From NCBI RefSeq assembly GCF_036541425.1, contig NZ_JAZHFT010000002.1:248001-312000 (forward strand): DNA of 64,000 nucleotides, written 5' to 3'. This DNA comes from Consotaella aegiceratis. GTDB lineage: Bacteria; Pseudomonadota; Alphaproteobacteria; Rhizobiales; Rhizobiaceae. Each line of letters opens with the position of its first letter. Within the stretch, counting starts at the first letter, position 1. This document shows, one piece after another, positions 26,766-34,058 of the stretch. The position numbers and the translations under genes were made by a program. The notes beneath the pieces were generated by a model. The model worked only from the letters and a program-made list of their open reading frames with translations, made no database searches and was not told the DNA's origin.

Positions 26766-27374
26766 ATGAAACTCCACCAGGAATTCGAACTCCAGAACCC
26801 GATCGACGAGGTTTGGAGCTTCTTTCACGACATTCCGACGATGGCCGCCTGTCTTCCGGGCGCGAACTATCTCGGCCCGAAAGAGGATGGCGGCCATCGC
26901 GGCAAGATATCATCCAAGGTGGGGCCGTTTCAGACCAACTTCGAAGGGGAAGCCGCCGTCAAATATGACGATGCCGCAAAGACGATCGCGCTGGAGGGCA
27001 AGGGCGTGGACCGCAAGGGCGGCAGCCGTGGAAAAATGACGATGAACTGCCAGCTGGAGAGCCTCGGCGCGGCGACTAAGGTGACCGTCGACTCCGACGT
27101 CCAGCTCTCAGGGGCGATCGCCCAGTTCGGTCGGACGGGCCTGATCAGCGAAATCGCTAATGTCCTCGTTCAGGACTTCGTGCGCAATGCCGAAGCCGAG
27201 ATGGACCGCGGAAAGCGGGCGCGGGCGACGCCTGATGCCTCTGCCGATCAGACCGATTCGATGTCTTCGGTGCCGCCTCCGGTCCGGTCGGCCAACAAGC
27301 CGATCAGCGGGCTGTCCCTGCTGTTTCTGTCGATCAAGGGGCTGATACGCTCGGTGTTCGGCAAGAAGGCGTAG
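26766..27374 (+). CDS. CoxG-like SRPBCC protein with hydrophobic tail
   Basis: A 202-residue protein. Residues 1-145 form an SRPBCC fold of the CO dehydrogenase subunit G family (MKLHQEFELQNPIDEVWSFF, then LPGANYL). After a Ser/Pro-rich linker it ends in a hydrophobic helix (ISGLSLLFLSIKGLI) that could anchor it to the membrane. Family members are linked to Mo hydroxylases; some deliver quinone to the FAD subunit or tether the enzyme to the membrane. This supports electron transfer from the Mo hydroxylase to the respiratory chain. Start ATG follows AAAGGAC. Confidence 0.88.
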   Translation: MKLHQEFELQNPIDEVWSFFHDIPTMAACLPGANYLGPKEDGGHRGKISSKVGPFQTNFEGEAAVKYDDAAKTIALEGKGVDRKGGSRGKMTMNCQLESLGAATKVTVDSDVQLSGAIAQFGRTGLISEIANVLVQDFVRNAEAEMDRGKRARATPDASADQTDSMSSVPPPVRSANKPISGLSLLFLSIKGLIRSVFGKKA

Positions 27375-27650
27375 GCGGGCCGTTCGAGGTCGCCGCCGAC
27401 GCACGGCTGACGTGGCGGTCTCTCGGCATCGCGATCGCCCCGCTCACAGCAGAAATTTTGATAAAGATAAAACTTTATGCCGTTGCCTTGACTAGATAGC
27501 TCTTTTGGCGGGCGAATATGCCTAAATTTTCGGCGCTACAGCGATTGAGGCAAAAAGCCTGTTTTAATGTCATTAAAAATGAGCTAGCACTAGAACATTC
27601 GCTGAGGGCCGGCATCGAGCCCAGCGGCGTGTCTGTCTAGAGGATCCAGC
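27375..27650. promoter_or_regulatory. Regulatory gap upstream of the cyclase operon
   Basis: About 275 bases with AT-rich patches inside GC-rich DNA. It contains an inverted repeat ATAAAG-N6-CTTTAT (27461-27478) and a symmetric site TTTTAATG-T-CATTAAAA (27562-27578). No gene is seen. It probably carries the promoter of the downstream operon. Confidence 0.5.
27562..27578. promoter_or_regulatory. 17-bp palindrome, candidate operator
   Basis: TTTTAATG and CATTAAAA flank a single central T, giving perfect dyad symmetry. The outer TTTTA and TAAAA match those of the palindrome at 25016-25031, so the same XRE-cupin regulator might bind both. Inference from sequence similarity only. Confidence 0.5.
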
Positions 27651-28499
27651 ATGAAAATCGTCGATCTGACTCATTTGATGAACGTGCATACGCCTGGATG
27701 GGTCGGCTATGCCGGGAACAAGATGTACTACGCGCAAAATCTGCAGACCAAGCAGATCGTCGCGCAGCGGATCGATACGGCGCTTCACACCGGCACTCAT
27801 ATCGATGGTGCGATGCACGGAACCGACGGAATGGGCGACATGGCCTCATATCCGATGGACTTTCTCGTCGGTCCCGGTGCGGTCGTTGATGTTTCCGAGC
27901 ACATGGACGATTGGGCCGTGATCACGCCGGAGATGATCGAGGCTGCGCCCGTCGAGGTCAAGGAGGGGGACATCCTGATCCTTCACACGGGATGGCACCG
28001 CTATTGGGAAGGCCAGCCGCAGCAGGACCTCGTTCGATATTTCTGCATGCATCCGGGAGGCAAGATCGAGCTTCTGGAGTGGATGCTCGAGAAAAAGATC
28101 AAGTGGTTCGGAATCGACGCGGGATCCGGCGATCATGCGATGAACACGTCGATCCGGCATATGCGCCCGGACCTTGCCAAGCGTTTCGAAAAAAAGGTCG
28201 GCATGACCTGCGACGAGTTTTTCGGCGACTATTCGTACACCCACAAGAAGTCGGGCCGCGAGGTCGAGGAGAGCATCTTTCCGTTCCACGCCTATGCTTT
28301 CCAAGAAGGGCTGATCCACGCCGAGAACGTCGGCGGCGATATCGAGCTGATGCTGAACAAAAGGGCGGTCATCGGCGCCTTCCCTTGGCGCTACGAGGGC
28401 CTTGAAGCCTCACCCTGCCGTATTCTGTGCTTCGAGGGCATGGATGAGAACGTCGAAGCGATCGGCGACGCGGCCAAGGCGATTTTCCGCCGAAGCTGA
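27651..28499 (+). CDS. Cyclase-family metal-dependent hydrolase (kynurenine formamidase-like fold)
   Basis: A 282-residue protein of the cyclase family (Pfam Cyclase), which includes bacterial kynurenine formamidase and isatin hydrolase. The metal motif H-x3-H-x-D-x3-H is complete: H46, H50, D52 and H56 in LHTGTHIDGAMHG. Such enzymes hydrolyse amides, formamides or lactams. In this cluster it is a good candidate for opening a hydroxylated N-heterocyclic ring. It starts the operon after a 276-base regulatory gap and is followed 31 bases later by the CMD-like gene. Confidence 0.88.
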   Translation: MKIVDLTHLMNVHTPGWVGYAGNKMYYAQNLQTKQIVAQRIDTALHTGTHIDGAMHGTDGMGDMASYPMDFLVGPGAVVDVSEHMDDWAVITPEMIEAAPVEVKEGDILILHTGWHRYWEGQPQQDLVRYFCMHPGGKIELLEWMLEKKIKWFGIDAGSGDHAMNTSIRHMRPDLAKRFEKKVGMTCDEFFGDYSYTHKKSGREVEESIFPFHAYAFQEGLIHAENVGGDIELMLNKRAVIGAFPWRYEGLEASPCRILCFEGMDENVEAIGDAAKAIFRRS

Positions 28500-28530
28500 G
28501 AGCGATGACAGTAGCCCCTGGGAGTCGACG

Positions 28531-29073
28531 ATGCTGATCGGAGCGCGCGATGTCACTGCAATGACACAGGAGCAGGTCGGCGTCTATCGAGCGATCGCGT
28601 CGGGGCCGCGCGGCGATGTGCCCTATCCGTTCCTGGCTATGCTGGACGCGCCGCATCTGGCCGACGCCATCCAGCAGGTCGGCGCTGCCATCCGATATGG
28701 CGGCGAGATTACCGATGAACTGCGGGAGATCGCGATCCTTGCGACGGCGGCGGCTTTCGGGTCCGGCTACGAATGGGATTATCATGCCGCGATCGCGCGG
28801 CGGCTCGGCATGAGCGAGGAGCGGATCGCGGCCTGCTCTTCCGCCGAGGTGGATGAGGTCGAGGCGGCCGACCGCGCGATCATTCGGCTTTGCCGGGCGG
28901 CCGTTCTGGAGCGGCGGGTTCCGCCCCGCCTTCTTGAGGATCTTGTGGCCGCCGTGGGCCGCAAGGTCGCGAGCGAGGTCGTCGCGATCTCCGGTTACTA
29001 TCCGCTGCTTGCCCTTTTTCTGGCGGCCGGCGAACTGGACCATTCCATTGATGCCGACCGGCCGAGGGGCTGA
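28531..29073 (+). CDS. Carboxymuconolactone decarboxylase-like (AhpD fold) protein
   Basis: A 180-residue all-helical protein of the CMD family with the signature ELREIAILATAAAFGSGYEWDYH and the following LGMSEERI segment. The redox CxxC of AhpD is absent, so peroxidase support is unlikely; it is closer to the gamma-carboxymuconolactone decarboxylase-like group. It is often found in aromatic or heterocycle catabolic operons. The likely start is ATG 28531. Confidence 0.82.
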   Translation: MLIGARDVTAMTQEQVGVYRAIASGPRGDVPYPFLAMLDAPHLADAIQQVGAAIRYGGEITDELREIAILATAAAFGSGYEWDYHAAIARRLGMSEERIAACSSAEVDEVEAADRAIIRLCRAAVLERRVPPRLLEDLVAAVGRKVASEVVAISGYYPLLALFLAAGELDHSIDADRPRG

Positions 29074-29132
29074 TCGGAACGACACTCGAGCACTATCAGG
29101 GAATCTTCCCCGTCGAAAAAGGGAAAGCCGCG

Positions 29133-30365
29133 ATGAAATCGATGAAAGTCCTTGCAATCACCGCTTTGACGATGGCTGCCCTCGAAGGGACCGCCGCCGC
29201 GCAAAGCGCCGACGTCCTGCACTACTGGACCAGCGGCAGCGAGGCCAAAGCCCTGGGCGCCATCGCCCGGGCCTATGAAGAACAGGGCGGTGAATGGGTC
29301 GACAGCGCCGTCGCCGATTTCGACACCGAACGCTCCGTGGCGATGAATCGCTTCGCCGGCGGCAATCCGCCGACCGCGATGCTGACCGAACTCGGCCAGC
29401 AGGTGGTACAGATGAGTGAGGCCGGGCTTCTGCGCGACATCAGCGCCTTGGCGGAGGACGGTGATTGGAAGAGCGTCCTGCCACCGGCTGTCGTCGAAGC
29501 CGTCACGGTCGACGGCAAGTTCACGGCGATCCCGGTGGATATCGGTGGGCGCAACTGGATGTACTATTCACCGAAGGTCCTGTCGGACGCCGGCGTCGAG
29601 GTGCCGACGACATGGGACGAGTTCCTCGCCGCGGCCGAGAAGATCAAGGCGGCCGGCTACATCCCGCTCGCGCTGGGCGGTCAGAGCTGGCAGGAAGCGC
29701 TGTTGTTCAGCTCCGTGATGGCTGGCGTTGGCGGCAACGACTTCTTCAAGAAGGTCTATGAGGAAGGCGACGCCGAAGCGGCTCGCGGGCCGGAGATGGT
29801 CAAGGTCTTCGAGACCTATCGCAAGCTTGGCGCGTATGTCGACGAAGGCAGCCCAGGGCGTGCCTGGAACGATGCCACCAATCTGGTGATCACCGATCAG
29901 GCTGCCGCCATCGTCATGGGCGACTGGGCAAAGGGCGAATTCGCCAATGCCGGCCTCGAGCCGGGCGAGGGCTTCGGCTGCGTCCTGGCACCGGGCACCC
30001 AGCATTTCTACGACATCATCGTCGATGCCTTTGCGTTTCCGAAAGTTTCTGAGGATGCGCAGGCCGCGCAGGATAAGCTGGCCAAGGTCATGATGGACCC
30101 TGCGGTCCAGGTGGACTTCAACCGCATCAAGGGGTCTCTGCCACCACGCCTCGACGCCGACGTCAGCACTCTGGATTCCTGCGCGGTCAAGGGGCAGGAG
30201 GTTCTGGCCGCCGACGACACCTATGTTCCGAGCATCAACAGCCAGCCCAACAACGACGTCGCAGGACAACTCGAGGATATCGTCAGCGAATTCTGGAACA
30301 CGCCCGATATGAGCGCGCAAGACGCCGCCGAGCGGTACGGTGACGTGCTCGAGTCGGCGCAATAG
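29133..30365 (+). CDS. Sugar ABC transporter substrate-binding protein, family 1
   Basis: A 410-residue periplasmic protein with a Sec signal (MKSMKVLAITALTMAALEG, cleavage near AAAQ). The segments DVLHYWTSGSEAKAL, MYYSPKVLSDAGVEVPTTWDEF and the GDWAKGEF region are typical of glucose/mannose-type family 1 binding proteins (GtsA-like). It is the receptor for the downstream permeases. A strong stem-loop follows the gene, fitting higher expression of the binding protein than of the membrane components. Confidence 0.9.
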   Translation: MKSMKVLAITALTMAALEGTAAAQSADVLHYWTSGSEAKALGAIARAYEEQGGEWVDSAVADFDTERSVAMNRFAGGNPPTAMLTELGQQVVQMSEAGLLRDISALAEDGDWKSVLPPAVVEAVTVDGKFTAIPVDIGGRNWMYYSPKVLSDAGVEVPTTWDEFLAAAEKIKAAGYIPLALGGQSWQEALLFSSVMAGVGGNDFFKKVYEEGDAEAARGPEMVKVFETYRKLGAYVDEGSPGRAWNDATNLVITDQAAAIVMGDWAKGEFANAGLEPGEGFGCVLAPGTQHFYDIIVDAFAFPKVSEDAQAAQDKLAKVMMDPAVQVDFNRIKGSLPPRLDADVSTLDSCAVKGQEVLAADDTYVPSINSQPNNDVAGQLEDIVSEFWNTPDMSAQDAAERYGDVLESAQ

Positions 30366-30395
30366 CACCTGTAATCCGACTCCGCCCTTTGCTTG

Positions 30396-30433
30396 ACGGC
30401 TCGGCCCCGATCCCTTCGCTCGCGCCGAGCCGT
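30396..30433 (+). promoter_or_regulatory. Stem-loop after the binding-protein gene
   Basis: A perfect 9-bp stem ACGGCTCGG/CCGAGCCGT with a 20-base loop lies in the gap after the binding-protein gene. There is no U-run, so it is more likely an mRNA-stabilising or attenuating hairpin than a full terminator. Confidence 0.5.
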
Positions 30434-30462
30434 TGTACCTGATAGCCGAACCAGGAGGGATC

Positions 30463-31158
30463 ATGATGATCGACGCCTATGTCTATGGCGAAAAGCGTGC
30501 GATTCCGGACACCTTCACCGAGTTCGTCGCCTTGACCAACACCGCCGTCGTCTCCATTGACATGCACCAGGGGCATCTGTCCGACAGGCCGGATTGTCCA
30601 TGCCCGGCGCCCCGCGCTCGCGCCATCATCGAGCCGGTGAACGCCTTTCATCGCGCCTGCCGCGAACGCGGCGTGCCGATCATCCACGTGCGAAGCGTCG
30701 TGCGGCGCAACGGCGAGGACGATCTGAAAGGCACGCCCGCCGCCTGGCGCTATTTCGTGCCCTTGCATGGCGATCCCATTCCCGGGATCGATCAGCATGC
30801 CATCGAAGGCAGCCCATGGACCGAGTTCGCCACGGAAGTGCTGGACGGTGACTTGATCGTCGAGACCAAGAAACGCTTGTCGCCGTTCTATCCCACGGAC
30901 CTCGATTTTCTCCTGCGCAACATGCGGATCAAACGTGTCGTCTTCAATGGCGGCATGACCGACTGCTGCGTCCTCAACGCGACCTTCGACGCCTCCAATC
31001 TTGGCTACCGAGTGGTCGTGGTGGCCGATCTGGTGCGTGGCTCGAACCCGGAGATGGAGGACGCGGCGCTCAAGATGATGTCGCTGCACACTGCCTTGGT
31101 GATGGACAGCGCGGACATTCTCGCGGCGTGGCGGAGTGCCGCCGCGGACGCTGCCTGA
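30463..31158 (+). CDS. Isochorismatase-family cysteine hydrolase
   Basis: A 231-residue cysteine hydrolase with the Asp-Lys-Cys triad: D33 in VVSIDMHQGH, K137 in VETKKRLSPF, C169 in GGMTDCCV. The start ATG 30463 follows AGGAGG. Members hydrolyse amides such as ureidoacrylate, maleamate, N-carbamoylsarcosine or nicotinamide. It is inserted between the binding protein and permease genes of a sugar importer, which is unusual and suggests that the imported compound contains an amide or yields one on degradation. Confidence 0.9.
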   Translation: MMIDAYVYGEKRAIPDTFTEFVALTNTAVVSIDMHQGHLSDRPDCPCPAPRARAIIEPVNAFHRACRERGVPIIHVRSVVRRNGEDDLKGTPAAWRYFVPLHGDPIPGIDQHAIEGSPWTEFATEVLDGDLIVETKKRLSPFYPTDLDFLLRNMRIKRVVFNGGMTDCCVLNATFDASNLGYRVVVVADLVRGSNPEMEDAALKMMSLHTALVMDSADILAAWRSAAADAA

Positions 31159-31187
31159 GCCAGTCGCGCGAAGACGAGGACAAGCCG

Positions 31188-32057
31188 ATGCGGTTGACCA
31201 GCATGGCCACTGCCAAGATCACCATCCTTCCCATGGTGGTTTCGGCCGGCGTCTGCTTTTACGGCACGCTGATCTGGACGGGCTACGTCTCGTTTACACC
31301 CTCGACGATGATCCCGAACTACAGGTTCGCGGGCCTGGAGGAATATGAGCGTCTGCTTTCGACGTCTCGCTGGTGGGTGGCCGTTACCAACATGGCGATC
31401 CTCGGTGTGGTCGGCATTGCCGCCTCACTGATCTTCGGCACGCTGCTGGCCATCCTCATCGACCAGAAGGTCAAAGGGGAAGGCCTCTTCCGCACCGCGT
31501 TTCTTTATCCGCAGGCGATGTCCTTCATCGTCACTGGGCTTGCCTGGCAGTGGTTCTTCAATCCCCAGATGGGATTGCAGTCCTTCGTCCGCGGTCTTGG
31601 CTATGAGAGTTTTCAGTTCGACTGGATCGTCGATCGCGACTATGCAATCTACACGATCGTCATTGCGCTGATATGGCACTCGTCCGGTCTCGTCATGGCG
31701 TTGATGCTGGCGGGGCTTCGGGGGATCGATTCGGAGATCTGGCGCGCCATCCGCATCGAAGGCATTCCGAAGTGGCGAGCTTATCTCAGCATCATATTGC
31801 CGATGCTTCGACCGATGATCGTCACCAACATCGTCTTTCTCGCGATCGCGGTGGTCAAAAGCTACGATCTGGTGATCGCGATGACGGGTGGCGGGCCGGG
31901 CAACGCGACCGATGTGCCCGGTAAGTTCGTCGTCGATTATGCCTTCGGGCGGGCCAATATTGGCTTGGCTTCGGCCGGTGCAATCTTCATGCTGTTGGCC
32001 GTCGCCGTCCTTCTGGCGCCCTATTTCTACTTCGAATTCGGGCGGAAGCAGTCGTGA
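31188..32057 (+). CDS. Sugar ABC transporter permease (MalF/GtsB type)
   Basis: A 289-residue permease with about six helices and the EAA loop EIWRAIRIEGIPKWRAYLSIILPML. Segment AMTGGGPGNATDVPGKFVVDYAF is typical of sugar permeases of the CUT1 class. The ATG at 31188 is preferred. It overlaps the second permease by four bases. Confidence 0.92.
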   Translation: MRLTSMATAKITILPMVVSAGVCFYGTLIWTGYVSFTPSTMIPNYRFAGLEEYERLLSTSRWWVAVTNMAILGVVGIAASLIFGTLLAILIDQKVKGEGLFRTAFLYPQAMSFIVTGLAWQWFFNPQMGLQSFVRGLGYESFQFDWIVDRDYAIYTIVIALIWHSSGLVMALMLAGLRGIDSEIWRAIRIEGIPKWRAYLSIILPMLRPMIVTNIVFLAIAVVKSYDLVIAMTGGGPGNATDVPGKFVVDYAFGRANIGLASAGAIFMLLAVAVLLAPYFYFEFGRKQS

Positions 32058-32959
32058 GCGACACAGCCGCACCCAAAAGCTTCGCCTTTGTCAGGGCCGC
32101 GCGATGGCGCCGTCTTTCTGCCGGGCGCATCGGGCTCTACGCGTTCCTCATCATTTCGGTCTTGTTCTTTTCCATTCCGCTGCTGATCGTACTGTCGACG
32201 TCCTTGAAGCCGATGGAAGAAATTCGGCAGGGCAGCATTTTCGCCTTGCCCCATTCGCTCGATTTTTCCGCCTGGCGCATCGCTTGGTCGTCGGCCTGCA
32301 CGGGGCTGGAGTGCGGCGGCATCCGCGTCGGCTTCTTCAATTCGGTGAAGATCCTGGTGCCGAGCGTGATCCTGTCGATCTTTATCGGAGCGTTGAACGG
32401 CTATGCGCTCGCGCAATGGCGCTTCAAGAGGGCTGACGCGATCATGTTGGCACTGATGATTGGCGCCTTCATCCCCTATCAGGTAATCCTCTACCCTCTG
32501 GTCAAGATATTCAGCACCATTGGGCTCTACGCCACTCTTCCCGGTATCGTCGCCATCCACATCATCTTCGGTCTGCCATTCATGGTGCTGATCTTTCGCA
32601 ATTTCTACGCCACACTTCCGCCCGATCTGCTCAAGGCTGCGCGGGTGGACGGCGCCGGATTCTTTCGAATATTCTTCTACATAATGCTTCCGATGTCGAA
32701 GAACATCATGATCGTGGCGTTGATCATCCAATTCACTTACATCTGGAACGACTATCTTCTGGGGCTGATCTTCGCGGGCCATCCCAATCTGCCGATGACG
32801 GTGCAGCTCAACAATCTCGTGGCCGCGTCCAAATCCGCGGTATCCTACAACGTCAACATGGCTGCGACGGTCCTGACGGCGATTCCGCCGCTTCTCGTCT
32901 ATCTCATTTCGGGGCGGTACTTCGTCCGCGGAATCGCCTCCGGCGCTGTGAAAGGGTGA
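32054..32959 (+). CDS. Sugar ABC transporter permease (MalG/GtsC type)
   Basis: A 301-residue permease starting at GTG 32054 within the previous stop (GTGA). The EAA loop reads LLKAARVDGAGFFRIFFYIMLPM, and it ends in the MalG-type tail ISGRYFVRGIASGAVKG. It forms the channel with the preceding permease. Similarity to glucose-type permeases matches the binding protein class. Confidence 0.92.
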   Translation: MSDTAAPKSFAFVRAARWRRLSAGRIGLYAFLIISVLFFSIPLLIVLSTSLKPMEEIRQGSIFALPHSLDFSAWRIAWSSACTGLECGGIRVGFFNSVKILVPSVILSIFIGALNGYALAQWRFKRADAIMLALMIGAFIPYQVILYPLVKIFSTIGLYATLPGIVAIHIIFGLPFMVLIFRNFYATLPPDLLKAARVDGAGFFRIFFYIMLPMSKNIMIVALIIQFTYIWNDYLLGLIFAGHPNLPMTVQLNNLVAASKSAVSYNVNMAATVLTAIPPLLVYLISGRYFVRGIASGAVKG

Positions 32960-32962
32960 TCC

Positions 32963-34045
32963 TTGTCTCTGGATATCTCCATCTCCCAGTTGAACAAGTC
33001 CTTCGGGCCGTCGCACGTTCTGCAGGACATCGATCTCGATGTCGCTCCTGGCGGCTTCACGGTTCTGCTGGGGCCGTCCGGATGCGGGAAGTCGACGCTG
33101 CTCGCGGCGATCGCCGGCCTGGAGGAGATCGATAGCGGCACGATCCGGATCGGCGGACACGACGTCACTATGCTGCAGCCCGACCAGCGCGGGATCGCGA
33201 TGGTGTTCCAGTCCTACGCCCTCTATCCGACGATGACGGTGCGCAAGAATCTGTCGTTCGGCCTCAAGATCGCCAGCGTGCCGAAGCCGGAGGTGGAAAC
33301 GCGCCTACAATGGGCCTCCGACATGCTGCAGCTGACCGCTTTGATGGACCGTAAGCCGAGCCAGCTGTCCGGCGGTCAGCGCCAGCGGGTCGCCATCGGA
33401 CGCGCCCTGGTGCGCCAGTCGCAGGTCTTTCTGTTTGACGAGCCGTTGTCGAATCTCGACGCCAAGCTGCGCGCCGAGATGCGCGTCGAGATCAAGGAAC
33501 TGCACAAGCGGCTGGGCTCCACCATCGTCTACGTCACCCATGATCAGGTCGAGGCGATGACCTTGGCCTCCAAAATCGCGGTGATGAACGGCGGCCGGAT
33601 CGAACAATACGCCGAGCCGGAAACCCTCTACGAATACCCCCAGACGTTGTTCATCGCTGGCTTCGTCGGCTCGCCCGCCATGAACTTTCTTCCGGCCACC
33701 CTGACGCGGCGCAGCGATTGCTGGGCCGCGGAGGTCGGCGGCGTCAATCTTCCTCTCGATGCCTACCGTTTCAAGCGGCCGACGTCCGAGACGAACGTCA
33801 TTCTGGGTATCCGCCCGGAGGATGTCGTCCTGGGCGATCCGCAGGCACCGAACGCCGTCTCCGCCGACTTCCTGTTCGCCGAGCCGATGGGAGCGGATAC
33901 GCTTGCCTGGTTCGATCTGGCGAACACGCGCGTGTCCATGCGCATGCCGCCCGCCGCCGCCCGAACGCTGTCCGGGCGCTGCTCCCTGGTTTTCGACCTG
34001 GACAAGCTTTCCTTGTTTTCCAAACGGACTTCGATGCGGCTCTAG
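32963..34045 (+). CDS. Sugar ABC transporter ATPase (UgpC/MsmK type)
   Basis: A 360-residue ATPase with Walker A GPSGCGKST (about residue 37), signature LSGGQRQRVAIGRAL, Walker B VFLFDEPLSNLD and a C-terminal TOBE/OB domain (about 240-360). TTG 32963 is the apparent start, with AAAGGGTGA just upstream. It energises the GtsBC-type permeases and is followed 13 bases later by the beta-glucosidase gene. Confidence 0.92.
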   Translation: MSLDISISQLNKSFGPSHVLQDIDLDVAPGGFTVLLGPSGCGKSTLLAAIAGLEEIDSGTIRIGGHDVTMLQPDQRGIAMVFQSYALYPTMTVRKNLSFGLKIASVPKPEVETRLQWASDMLQLTALMDRKPSQLSGGQRQRVAIGRALVRQSQVFLFDEPLSNLDAKLRAEMRVEIKELHKRLGSTIVYVTHDQVEAMTLASKIAVMNGGRIEQYAEPETLYEYPQTLFIAGFVGSPAMNFLPATLTRRSDCWAAEVGGVNLPLDAYRFKRPTSETNVILGIRPEDVVLGDPQAPNAVSADFLFAEPMGADTLAWFDLANTRVSMRMPPAAARTLSGRCSLVFDLDKLSLFSKRTSMRL

Positions 34046-34058
34046 CCGAAGGACCACC

